Source of the DNA: JANMZR01 sp031383555
Lineage (GTDB): Bacteria; Bacteroidota; Bacteroidia; Cytophagales; Spirosomataceae
DNA length: 30,576 nucleotides
Assembly: GCA_031383555.1 (NCBI GenBank)
Contig: JANMZR010000429.1
Location: forward strand, 1-30,576
Direction: 5' to 3'
Shown here: piece after piece, positions 22,894-30,576 of the stretch
How positions within the stretch are numbered: position 1 is the first letter of the stretch
Layout: every line of letters begins with the position of its first letter
The notes under the pieces: model-generated
Databases searched by the model: none
Told to the model about the DNA's origin: nothing
What the model saw: the letters and a program-made list of their open reading frames with translations, nothing else
Program-made: the position numbers and the translations under genes

Positions 22894-24462
22894 TTATTTC
22901 TTATTTGGGGAGAAAAGAAAGGCACCAAATCCCACAAAAAGTATAGTTAATGTGCCAATAACTACGGTCAATTTTGAATCAAAAGGGCTTTGAAATTGCG
23001 GAGGAAGGCTTTCTTTAAACGACATCCAAGCTATTACAAAAACTCCAAATATTGTGGCGATTTTGGCATGAATATTTCGAACCTTTATTTGGGCATACCT
23101 GCCCTTAATAGTCCTATCTAGTTCAGATTGTGCTTTTTTACTTCCAAAACTTAAATATCCTAAAAGAAAAATGCCTAACATACCTCCAGCGAAAACCCCA
23201 GATAGTTTCCACCAAACATCAAGAAGGCTTTTTACACCAATCATGGCAATACCAAAACTTATACCCAGAAGCCCCATAATTACTGTTGCAAAATGTAATA
23301 TTTGAAGTTGGCGTTTCGGTGTTATTACCTTTTTGTTATATCTCAAATAAATATCTTTCAAAAAAACAGTAGCCGAGCTATTCATGCCGCTACTCATAGT
23401 ACTCATGGCTGCCGAGAGCAAAGCTGCCATTAATAACCCCAAAAAACCAGTTGGAATTTGTGTTTTCATGAAAAAAGGAAGAACCCTATCGCCATAATCG
23501 GCTGGATTTAAGTCTTTTATGGCTATATTTTTTTCAATAGAAACTCCTTGTTTCAGTACTTCTATCAATTCTGGATGGTGCCCATAATAAACATAAAGTG
23601 CCGTGCCAATAAAGAAAAATAAAAAGGAAACTGGCAAAAAATAGCCAATAAATAGCCAAATACTGTTTTTGGCATCTTGGGCACTTCGGGCTGTATGGTA
23701 GCGCTGAACATAGTTTTGGTCAATTCCAAAATTGGTTAAATTGATAAAAAAACCATATAGAAGCACCACCCAAAACGAGCTGGTAGTAAGGTCGGGTTTG
23801 AAGCTGCCCAAGCTAAATTTATTATTTTCATAGCCTTCAGAAATCACTTCAGCAATCCCAATTTGCGATCCAATAATACCTAAAATAAGCAAGGCGCCTA
23901 ATGTTTTAATTATTGCTTGAATAACCTCAGTCCAAATAACAGCTTCCATACCTCCTAATACAGTGTAAAAAATAATACATAAGCCCAAAACAATAATAAT
24001 TAGAGGCATGCTAAAATCAGTCATTGCATTGATTGTGAGCGCTATACCATAAAATATTGTTCCCATTCGAGCCAATTGTGAAAATATAAAACAGACCATC
24101 ACATAGGTTCTTGCCCAAGGCCCAAAACGATGTTCGAGATGGGTATATGCGGATATTTCGCCAGAATTACGATAAAATGGAACAAAATATTTGGTGGAAA
24201 CTAAAGCAGCAAATGGAATTGAAAGGCTAAACACAAAAGCATTCCAATTACCGCCAAAAGACTTGCCAGGATCGCCCAAAAAAGTAATAGCACTCAAAAA
24301 TGTAGCATAAAAACTAAGCCCTAAAGCCCAACGGGGAATTTTACCTGAAGCGGTTGTAAATTGTTCGGAACTTTTGTTTTTTCTTGAAAAATATAGCCCA
24401 ATACCAATCATTGACATTAGGTAAATGACTATTATTGAAATATCAAGTGTTGATAAAGCCAT
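22894..24462 (-). CDS. Sodium:solute symporter (SSS family)
   Basis: A 522-residue inner-membrane protein with about 13 hydrophobic helices, of the SSS family (sugar, sialate, amino acid or vitamin uptake with Na+). Family marks include FTTASGKIPRWALGLSFYAT, SAITFLGDPGKSF, and the core AALLSAAMSTMSSGMNSSATV. This type is common in Bacteroidota next to carbohydrate genes; the specific solute cannot be read from sequence. It ends with an extra C-terminal helix followed by NKK. It is 102 bp upstream of maeB and 80 bp downstream of the cytochrome/sugar dehydrogenase gene, on the same strand. Confidence 0.88.
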   Translation of the reverse strand: MALSTLDISIIVIYLMSMIGIGLYFSRKNKSSEQFTTASGKIPRWALGLSFYATFLSAITFLGDPGKSFGGNWNAFVFSLSIPFAALVSTKYFVPFYRNSGEISAYTHLEHRFGPWARTYVMVCFIFSQLARMGTIFYGIALTINAMTDFSMPLIIIVLGLCIIFYTVLGGMEAVIWTEVIQAIIKTLGALLILGIIGSQIGIAEVISEGYENNKFSLGSFKPDLTTSSFWVVLLYGFFINLTNFGIDQNYVQRYHTARSAQDAKNSIWLFIGYFLPVSFLFFFIGTALYVYYGHHPELIEVLKQGVSIEKNIAIKDLNPADYGDRVLPFFMKTQIPTGFLGLLMAALLSAAMSTMSSGMNSSATVFLKDIYLRYNKKVITPKRQLQILHFATVIMGLLGISFGIAMIGVKSLLDVWWKLSGVFAGGMLGIFLLGYLSFGSKKAQSELDRTIKGRYAQIKVRNIHAKIATIFGVFVIAWMSFKESLPPQFQSPFDSKLTVVIGTLTILFVGFGAFLFSPNKK

Positions 24463-24542
24463 GGATTTATTTTATTTGCGTTTTGAAAAACTCCCAAGCC
24501 TCCAAATGCACATCAAGACTGCCATTTTTAAAAACTTAATAA

Positions 24543-26228
24543 TTATTGTACTACCTTATACATCATCCCATCCGATTTTGTGATTAAATAAATTTCGCCA
24601 TCGGCATCTTGCCCAATTCTAAAATCAACTTTATTGGCTTTGCTTAGTTCCCTGAGGCTTGTAATTTGGGCGTCAAATTTCAGAGAAAGTTCATGTATTT
24701 TAGCTTGAGTTCCTTGCCTTATTTCATTGATATTTATATAAAAAACACGACCTCGTACTATTTCTCCGAAAATATATTTGCCTTTTAACTGTGGTATTTC
24801 ATTACCTAAATATTCAAAACCTCCCATAATGGCATTGCCTTCGTCATGGTCAAATTGTGCTATTGGATAGGTGTAACCAAACTTTAAATCGTTTTTGGGA
24901 AGAGGATACACCTCATTGATATTTGAAGGGGATTCAATTGAAAATGTACCTTCACGATGTGGCCAGCCATAGTTTTTACCCGGTTTTAACCAATATAAGG
25001 ACTCAATTTGTCTCTGACCAATATTTGAAACGAGTATTTTACCATCTTTCAAAAAAGATATGCGATTAGGGTTTCGAAAGCCTTCAGCAAAGGCTTCATC
25101 AATACCATTTTTACCTACAAAAGGATTTGTTTTTGGTATGCCATATTTCCCATTTTTACTATTTGTGCCCAATGGATCTATTCTTAAAACTTTGGCCCAA
25201 ATATTATTTTTATTATCGGGTACAAAAGGGTAACCCTCCTCAACAGAGCCGCCATCGCCTAAGCCTATATACAGCAAGCCATAGTCTTCAGTATTGGGTT
25301 TTGCATAAGGGTTAAAAATAATCTCCTGCATGCCGTGAATTTGGCTAACCACATTCACACGCATGAGCTCACGAGGCTTTCCTGAAAATATTTTACTGGT
25401 AATATCATTCATAAGCCATTCATTAACAACCCATTGCATTTTTACAGGAATACTATCGGCATAAGCGAAATCAGCTTTTGCCGAATTTTTTGGCTCGGTA
25501 TGGCTTGTATAAAACAGTTTGTTTTTCGCAAAATCAGGATGAAAAGCAAAACTCCCAAGGCCAACTGCAAGGCCAGAAGTATTGATGAAATTTCTGAAAT
25601 GATCTTTTGCATTAAAAAATATTTCAGGTTGGTTTTCAGCATTCAAAATATAAATTTGCCCTTGTAAATCGGCCAGCATTGTTGCCTTTGTAATAGGATG
25701 AACAACCATTTTATTGAGCCTAGTTCGGGGTTCCTTATCGGTTGTAAATGGAAATTGTATAACTTTTTTAATATTTAAAGTAATATCTGGCTTAGCTATT
25801 GGCTCTCTAATTGGATTTTCTACAACTATTTTGCTTAATGGTTTATTGGTTTTTGGGGCCGGTTTGTCTAAAATAAATGTAATAACATCTTGTATTTCAG
25901 TTGCTTGCAAATAATCAAAACTCGGCATCACAGAATTAAACTTTTTGAATTTATTGAAAGCTCTGCTATTCTTGGCATCAATCAATGACTTAGGACTTTT
26001 TATAAAATCAGTCAAATAGGTTTCGGTAACTACACCCTTTAGCCCTCCTAATTGAGGGCCAATACCATCTTGTTTGAAGTTATGACAGGTGGCGCAATTG
26101 GCCTCAAATATTTTGGCACCATTTTCTATATTTTGGGAAAAGCCAAAATTGGAATTCGAAAAAAATCCCAACACTAGAAAAGTGATTTTTATTTGAGAAA
26201 ATGAATCTTGTAAATTTTTTATTTTCAT
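24543..26228 (-). CDS. Cytochrome c-sugar dehydrogenase (PQQ-type beta-propeller) fusion
   Basis: A 561-residue periplasmic protein. It has a signal peptide (about 1-31), then a mono-haem cytochrome c domain with C45-x2-C48-H49 (CATCHNF) and probable axial Met101 (NSVMPSF). A six-bladed sorbosone/soluble glucose dehydrogenase-like propeller fills about residues 160-561. Propeller marks are FAFHPDFA, LLYIGLGDGG, AKVLRIDPLG, EAFAEGFRNPNRISF and GKNYGWPHREG. Enzymes of this fold use PQQ to oxidise sugars or aldoses, and the fused haem would accept electrons. PQQ dependence and substrate are inference. Next to a symporter and near glucarate genes, periplasmic sugar oxidation is a reasonable role. 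Confidence 0.87.
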   Translation of the reverse strand: MKIKNLQDSFSQIKITFLVLGFFSNSNFGFSQNIENGAKIFEANCATCHNFKQDGIGPQLGGLKGVVTETYLTDFIKSPKSLIDAKNSRAFNKFKKFNSVMPSFDYLQATEIQDVITFILDKPAPKTNKPLSKIVVENPIREPIAKPDITLNIKKVIQFPFTTDKEPRTRLNKMVVHPITKATMLADLQGQIYILNAENQPEIFFNAKDHFRNFINTSGLAVGLGSFAFHPDFAKNKLFYTSHTEPKNSAKADFAYADSIPVKMQWVVNEWLMNDITSKIFSGKPRELMRVNVVSQIHGMQEIIFNPYAKPNTEDYGLLYIGLGDGGSVEEGYPFVPDNKNNIWAKVLRIDPLGTNSKNGKYGIPKTNPFVGKNGIDEAFAEGFRNPNRISFLKDGKILVSNIGQRQIESLYWLKPGKNYGWPHREGTFSIESPSNINEVYPLPKNDLKFGYTYPIAQFDHDEGNAIMGGFEYLGNEIPQLKGKYIFGEIVRGRVFYININEIRQGTQAKIHELSLKFDAQITSLRELSKANKVDFRIGQDADGEIYLITKSDGMMYKVVQ

Positions 26229-26341
26229 TTAGTTATAATTTTATAAACCTGTTGATTTTTCAATTAGCTAAGTAAACCGAGTTCCTACAATTTCAATTTT
26301 ATTTGTTGCCAGAATGGGGCAAATGACTGCCAGTTTTTTGC

Positions 26342-26704
26342 TTACCATTCTTGTATAATTATTCCCAATTGCTTATCCATCAATGCGAATTCCTTGGCAC
26401 CCCAAGGTCGAAGCGTAATAACTTTCAGGTTTGGATGAAGGAATTCGGGGTGAGAGTTAGAAACTTTTTCATAAACTTTTTCTATATTCTTAGTTACTAA
26501 TCTAAATTCAGGGTAATGTTCCTTTGCAAGTACTTCATTTTCAAACAGATTTATACGTAAACTATCTTTTTCCAATACACAAAAGGGTTTAATTGATTTT
26601 ATTTCATTATGTCCAATAGTAAAACCTAAACAATCGACAAATAATTTCAACCCGTCATTAATGTTAACATAAAAAATGTTTGGAACTAATTTTTCAAAAT
26701 TCAT
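26342..26704 (-). CDS. VOC (glyoxalase/bleomycin-resistance fold) family protein
   Basis: A 120-residue protein with the paired beta-alpha-beta-beta-beta modules of the vicinal oxygen chelate family: IFYVNINDGLKLFVDCLGFT at the start and LRPWGAKEFALMDKQLGIII then QEW at the end. The metal ligands of glyoxalase I are not all evident, so it could be a binding protein or an enzyme. Substrate is unknown. After the stop, the same frame continues open for 18 codons (AKNWQSFAPFWQQIKLKL) before a second stop, which may be chance. It stands alone between the sugar dehydrogenase and a decayed glycosidase tail. Confidence 0.78.
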   Translation of the reverse strand: MNFEKLVPNIFYVNINDGLKLFVDCLGFTIGHNEIKSIKPFCVLEKDSLRINLFENEVLAKEHYPEFRLVTKNIEKVYEKVSNSHPEFLHPNLKVITLRPWGAKEFALMDKQLGIIIQEW

Positions 26705-26726
26705 TGTTTAAAATTTTTTAAATTCC

Positions 26727-27013
26727 TTATTTCTTCTTCAAAACTCTAACTGGCCCTAATAAACCCGATGACAAAAGTGGTGAATTTGCCCGATAAAACG
26801 GCATAGTTGTAAAAGTTGTTTTTACTTTTACATCAGGCTGGTCATCGCCAATGAGTCTATTTGGCCAGAAGTTATTAATTTTAATTTCTACTTTATTTTC
26901 CCCTGATTTTAAAGCCTCGCTAATATAAATTTTGAATAGCTTTTTCCAAAAAGCTACTAAATTCTAACGGCCCAACGATTTTAGGTCATTTACAAAAATA
27001 AGCAAGTATTTAC
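26727..27013 (-). pseudogene. 3' stub of an alpha-L-rhamnosidase-like glycoside hydrolase
   Basis: This stub occupies nearly all of the 323-bp gap between the MFS permease stop and the VOC gene. One minus-strand frame reads KYLLIFVNDLKSLGR, a TAG stop (26964-26966), NLVAFWKKLFKIYISEALKS, then GENKVEIKINNFWPNRLIGD and SPLLSSGLLGPVRVLKKK to TAA 26727-26729. This matches the C-terminal beta-sandwich of large glycosidases of the GH106 alpha-L-rhamnosidase type (LW--PF--DIS-ALK-GEN-LEI-V-N-W-NRLIGD ... GLLGPV). The catalytic part, normally many hundreds of residues, is absent, and the stub begins right after the permease stop, indicating a large deletion. Confidence 0.75.
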
Positions 27014-27027
27014 TTTTTTGTATTTAA

Positions 27028-28272
27028 TTAACTTTCAAGATTTACCAAACTTTTCTCAGGATCAATTTTAAACCAAAGCAATGTAGCCACCACCAAACAG
27101 CCCGAAATCAGGTATAAAGGCAGTTGAAAATTGTTGGTTTGCTTTACTATTATTCCAAAAATAATGGTGATAAAAAAGCCACCCATTTGGCCAGCAAAAT
27201 TCATAGAGCCCGTTACAGTTCCTGAGTTTTGTTTTCCAATATCTACACATGTTGCAAAAGCTACTGGTAGGGCCAAATCTTTTGAAAGTACGCATAAAGC
27301 CAATAAATAGCCCGCCAATTGATTATTGGGAGTGAGGCCAGCCATAGTGAAAAGTATTGCCGAAAGCCCAAGACCGGTGATTGCAACAACTCTTCGGCCG
27401 AACCGAAGACCATATTTTTTCACCAAAATATCACTAAGATAACCACCTATCAAACAGCCAATTGCACCTAAAAAATAGGAAAGTGAAATGAACTTCTTGG
27501 TGTCGTTTTCACTTAATCCTCGGCCTTCTTGAAAATAGGTGGCCGACCAATTAGTAAAAAAATAAGAGGCATAAAAAAACAAATGGCACATTAACATCAG
27601 ATAGATAATATTGGGCTCTTTCACCACTTTTTGCCATTCTAATTTATGAAATTTTGTAAGATTTCGGCCTAATTCAATTTCTGAGATTTCCTTTACTGAG
27701 ATATTTTTCATTTCTGAAGGCTCATCCCTAAACCAAAAATACCATGCCGCAGCCCAAACAAAACCTACAAAACCCAAAGCCAAAAATGCTAAACGCCAAC
27801 CCACCCAATGCACAAGAGGTATGACAATCAAGGGCGTAAGTGCGCCTCCTATACGGGCGGCTGCCCATATAGCTGACTGCGCCCGACCCGTTTCTGTTGA
27901 TGGAAACCAACGAGAAATGGCAATAGAAGCATTAGGATACGCCCCCGCCTCGCCAATGCCAAACAAAAATCGAACAACAATCAAATAAATATAATTAAAG
28001 GCCGAACCTGTAAGCATGGTAAAGGTTGACCACCAAATAACGACTCGACTCAAAACCTTTCTCGGGCCAATTTTATCCCCCAAAATACCTGTTGGCAATT
28101 CAAAAAGAGCATAGGCCAATGAAAAAGCCCCTAAAATATATCCGAATTGTTGATTGTCAAGCTGTAAATCGGCCTTTACGTATTTGCTCACAACATTCAT
28201 GCACACCCGATCCAAAAAGGTAATAATGGATAGTAAAACTAGAATGGAAAGGACTTTATTGCGGGCTTTCAT
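27028..28272 (-). CDS. MFS permease, anion:cation symporter type (hexuronate/glucarate-like)
   Basis: A 414-residue major facilitator protein with 12 predicted helices. It begins with NKVLSILVLLSIITFLDRVC and carries LPTGILGDKIGPRKVLSRVV (the family's loop 2-3 motif) and RFLFGIGEAGAYPNASIAIS. These are the hallmarks of the ACS subfamily, which includes GudP (glucarate) and ExuT (hexuronates). A sugar-acid substrate is therefore likely, and it could feed the dehydratase cluster at 12-18 kb (inference). It starts 24 bp after the DsbD-like stop on the same strand, so the two may be cotranscribed. Downstream is the glycosidase stub. Confidence 0.87.
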   Translation of the reverse strand: MKARNKVLSILVLLSIITFLDRVCMNVVSKYVKADLQLDNQQFGYILGAFSLAYALFELPTGILGDKIGPRKVLSRVVIWWSTFTMLTGSAFNYIYLIVVRFLFGIGEAGAYPNASIAISRWFPSTETGRAQSAIWAAARIGGALTPLIVIPLVHWVGWRLAFLALGFVGFVWAAAWYFWFRDEPSEMKNISVKEISEIELGRNLTKFHKLEWQKVVKEPNIIYLMLMCHLFFYASYFFTNWSATYFQEGRGLSENDTKKFISLSYFLGAIGCLIGGYLSDILVKKYGLRFGRRVVAITGLGLSAILFTMAGLTPNNQLAGYLLALCVLSKDLALPVAFATCVDIGKQNSGTVTGSMNFAGQMGGFFITIIFGIIVKQTNNFQLPLYLISGCLVVATLLWFKIDPEKSLVNLES

Positions 28273-28296
28273 TATTTAATAACCTGTTTTTGAAAT

Positions 28297-30354
28297 CTAC
28301 TCCAAAAACTTTAAAAACACATCCACATTCAAATCATAAGCAAGCGGTGGTTTTATTAATTGTTCAGTTTTAGAGTCCACTAAACAATAATAAGGCTGTG
28401 CATTTCCGTTGAATTTTGTAATTTCAAAATCAAGATTTTGAGCTCCAATTGTTTTCTTAATTGAATTATCAGATTTTGAGGTAAACCATTCTGATTCAGG
28501 CTTTTCCGTTTTATCATCAACATACAAAGCCAATATCACATAATCGTCTTTTAGTTTTTGTAAAACTTTGGGATCCGACCAAACGTTCTCCTCCATTTTC
28601 CGGCAATTCACACAACCATGACCTGTAAAATCAATAAAAAGTGGTTTATCAACTGATTTGGCATAGGTTAAGGCTTCTTGATAGTCGAAAAAGCCATCTA
28701 AATTAATTGGCAATTTTAAGCCTTTAATATTATTGTATTTTACATTTTTCCCAGACGGACTTAATGTTAATTTTTTAATTTCTGCCGACCCACTACCAAA
28801 GTTATCAAAAGTAGTCAATGGCGGCAACCATCCTGAAAGCCCTTTTAAAGGTGCTCCCCATAAACCAGGAATTAAATAAAATGTAAAAGCAAAAGTAACA
28901 ATAGCTAATACGACCCTAGGTACTGATACTTTTTCAAGTTTACTATCATGGGGTAAGGTGATTTTATCTATTAAATAAAGGCCTAATAAGCCAAAAATCG
29001 CTATCCAAAGTGCCAAATAAATTTCACGGTCAAGAAGTCCCCAATGGTAAGCTAAATCGGCTGTACTTAAGAATTTTAAGGACAATGCTAATTCTAAAAA
29101 ACCTAATACTACTTTCACTGTATTAAGCCAGCCTCCGGACTTTGGAAGGCTTTGCAACCAAGAAGGAAAAATTGCAAAAAGTGTAAATGGAATTGCAAAT
29201 GCCAATGAAAAACCAAGCATGCCTACAACTGGCTTAATTATTTGGCCTTGGGCTCCTAATCCTAAAATACTACCAGCAATTGGCCCAGTACATGAAAACG
29301 AAACCAAAACTAGAGTAAATGCCATAAAAAATACCCCAGCTATGCCACCTTTATCGGCATTAGCGTCCATTTTATTCACTAGTGAATTGGGTAATGTAAT
29401 CTCGAACCAACCTAAAAATGATAAGCCAAAAACAACAAATACAATGAAGAAAAGTAGGTTTGGAAACCAATGCGTACTTATAAAATTTGGAGCTGCTTGC
29501 CCAAATAAAGAAGAAATAATTGTACCGAAAAGCACATAAATAAGCACAATAAAAAAACCATAAAGCAAAGCTAGGGAAATCCCCTTTTTCTGTTTCGTGA
29601 AAAAAGTAACTGTCATGGGTATGATAGGGTATACACACGGAGTAAATAGAGCAGTGAGACCACCAAAAAAAGAAAGTATAAAAAAACCCCAAAGAGACTC
29701 TTTATTGTTTGAGGTTTGTGGTTTACTATTTGCTGATACGATACTATTTTCGCTCAAATTTAGTATTTTTTCATTTTCAACACCTTTAAGAATCTTGCTA
29801 GAATCAGTATTTTCTATTGTTGGTAGAGGTGTATTCAATTCATTTAAATTTTTTTTTACTTCTATTTTTACGGGTGAATCTGCCGCTTTTGAATCAAAAG
29901 TGAAAGCAAAAGGTCCTGAAACGGGCACACAGCGACCATCGATATCGGTGCAAATTTGGCCGTCATAAGCACCCTCTATTTTGGCATTATCAACCAACAA
30001 TTTTACTTTGTGTTTGAAAAGAGCATTATCATGAAAAAATCTCACTTTTCCCTCAAAAATATCATCATATTTTTCTAAATCACCAATTGCTTTTAAAGTG
30101 CCAATTAGCTCATAATCAGCGGATTTTTTAAACTCAACAGTGGTCATGAGAGGTCCTGGATCAATAATATAATTGTTAGAAAATAAATGCCAACCTTTTT
30201 GAATATTTGCTTTGAAAATCAAATCAACTGTTTCTCCTGCTTTGGCATTAGGTTTTGAAGTTGAAAATTGCCAAGTGATTGGCCTTTCTATTTGAGCGGT
30301 TAGGCTATTTCCAAAAAATAAAATCGTAATTAAAACTATTAATTTTTTATGCAT
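28297..30354 (-). CDS. dsbD: DsbD-like thiol:disulfide interchange protein
   Basis: Carries reducing equivalents from cytoplasmic thioredoxin across the inner membrane to periplasmic thiols, including those for cytochrome c maturation. ATG 30352-30354 gives a signal peptide (MHKKLIVLITILFFGNSLTA) and 685 residues. Order of domains: a periplasmic N-terminal DsbD-alpha-like domain (about 20-170); a low-complexity linker; an eight-helix membrane domain with its cysteine pair in FTPCVYPIIP and SCTGPIAGS; and a C-terminal thioredoxin-like domain with the active site C-V-N-C at about 581-584 (FIDFTGHGCVNC). A longer frame begins 14 codons upstream but would bury the signal peptide. The gene appears intact. 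Confidence 0.92.
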   Translation of the reverse strand: MHKKLIVLITILFFGNSLTAQIERPITWQFSTSKPNAKAGETVDLIFKANIQKGWHLFSNNYIIDPGPLMTTVEFKKSADYELIGTLKAIGDLEKYDDIFEGKVRFFHDNALFKHKVKLLVDNAKIEGAYDGQICTDIDGRCVPVSGPFAFTFDSKAADSPVKIEVKKNLNELNTPLPTIENTDSSKILKGVENEKILNLSENSIVSANSKPQTSNNKESLWGFFILSFFGGLTALFTPCVYPIIPMTVTFFTKQKKGISLALLYGFFIVLIYVLFGTIISSLFGQAAPNFISTHWFPNLLFFIVFVVFGLSFLGWFEITLPNSLVNKMDANADKGGIAGVFFMAFTLVLVSFSCTGPIAGSILGLGAQGQIIKPVVGMLGFSLAFAIPFTLFAIFPSWLQSLPKSGGWLNTVKVVLGFLELALSLKFLSTADLAYHWGLLDREIYLALWIAIFGLLGLYLIDKITLPHDSKLEKVSVPRVVLAIVTFAFTFYLIPGLWGAPLKGLSGWLPPLTTFDNFGSGSAEIKKLTLSPSGKNVKYNNIKGLKLPINLDGFFDYQEALTYAKSVDKPLFIDFTGHGCVNCRKMEENVWSDPKVLQKLKDDYVILALYVDDKTEKPESEWFTSKSDNSIKKTIGAQNLDFEITKFNGNAQPYYCLVDSKTEQLIKPPLAYDLNVDVFLKFLE

Positions 30355-30472
30355 TGAATGTTTGTTTATTCCTTTTGTCTGAATCAGGATTTTCAAGATT
30401 ATTTGATTTTTAGGATTTTTTTTCCTATAAATATAAAATTCTCAATTTCTGAAAATTCTTTTAAGGCATTTT

Positions 30473-30576
30473 TTATCTATAAATTTTTTTAAATTGTAAG
30501 CTTGTATTTCCAAAATTAATCAAAAGTCCAATTGGTAAATTATAGGCTTTAACATAGTTTTTTGCTTGTGCCAAAT
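30473..30576 (-). CDS. GxxExxY protein, C-terminal fragment cut by the right edge
   Basis: The last 34 codons of a minus-strand gene that enters the window at 30576: LAQAKNYVKAYNLPIGLLIN followed by FGNTSLQFKKIYR and TAA at 30473-30475. The pattern NYLKA--L-IGLLINFG--L--KRI is the end of the GxxExxY family, small PD-(D/E)XK nuclease-fold proteins frequent in Bacteroidota and of unknown function. The defining GxxExxY motif would lie outside the window. The gap 30397-30472 shows no gene. Confidence 0.75.
   Translation of the reverse strand, partial: LAQAKNYVKAYNLPIGLLINFGNTSLQFKKIYR

Overview
The window looks like chromosomal DNA of an AT-rich member of the Bacteroidota, probably a Cytophagales-type bacterium. 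The evidence is: an L33 gene followed by the small DUF4295 protein typical of that phylum; start codons preceded by A-rich stretches instead of Shine-Dalgarno sequences; promoter-like TAnnTTTG (-7) motifs; a GxxExxY protein at the right edge; and secreted proteins of DUF4488 and TonB-C type. The order-level placement is inference. Either window edge may be a contig end. The left edge carries a perfect 76-bp fold-back that replaces the end of tatC and is probably an assembly artefact.

Region 1 (1-9.6 kb) is conserved housekeeping DNA. On the minus strand lie tatC (incomplete), ftsY, DUF4295, rpmG, a secreted TonB-C-like protein and recF. Divergent from recF, on the plus strand, are pdhA, a membrane-anchored TPR protein, ribH, an aspartate kinase and serS. 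The recF/pdhA intergenic region holds a 17-bp perfect palindrome that overlaps the likely pdhA transcription start.

Region 2 (9.6-20.5 kb) is accessory DNA, almost all on the minus strand. It has an acetoacetyl-CoA synthetase and a compact sugar-diacid cluster: GntP-type permease, galactarate dehydratase, glucarate dehydratase and 5-dehydro-4-deoxyglucarate dehydratase. Together these would import D-glucarate or galactarate and convert it to 2-oxoglutarate semialdehyde; the final dehydrogenase is not in the window. Upstream are an ABM-domain protein, an SDR oxidoreductase and a DUF4488-like secreted protein. The SDR gene carries three in-frame runs of a degenerate 7-bp repeat (AGTGATG-like). 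One run is part of a 29-bp element whose inverted copy, about 110 bp away, sits exactly at the broken end of a decayed gene.

Region 3 (20.5-30.6 kb), also on the minus strand, has a MaeB-type malic enzyme, a sodium:solute symporter, a cytochrome c/PQQ-type sugar dehydrogenase fusion, a VOC protein, an MFS permease of the anion:cation symporter (hexuronate/glucarate) type, a DsbD-like thiol:disulfide interchange protein, and the end of a GxxExxY gene.

A recurring theme from 9.6 to 27 kb is decay. Intergenic spaces hold 3'-terminal stubs of former genes: a fumarylacetoacetate hydrolase-like protein, a cyclase-like 5' stub, an alpha-L-rhamnosidase-like glycosidase tail and two unidentified tails. 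The larger sugar-catabolism island appears to have been trimmed while the glucarate/galactarate core was kept. I found no CRISPR array, tRNA, rRNA, transposase or phage gene. The strongest candidate for something undescribed is the 7-bp repeat/29-bp element family inserted in frame into the SDR gene.
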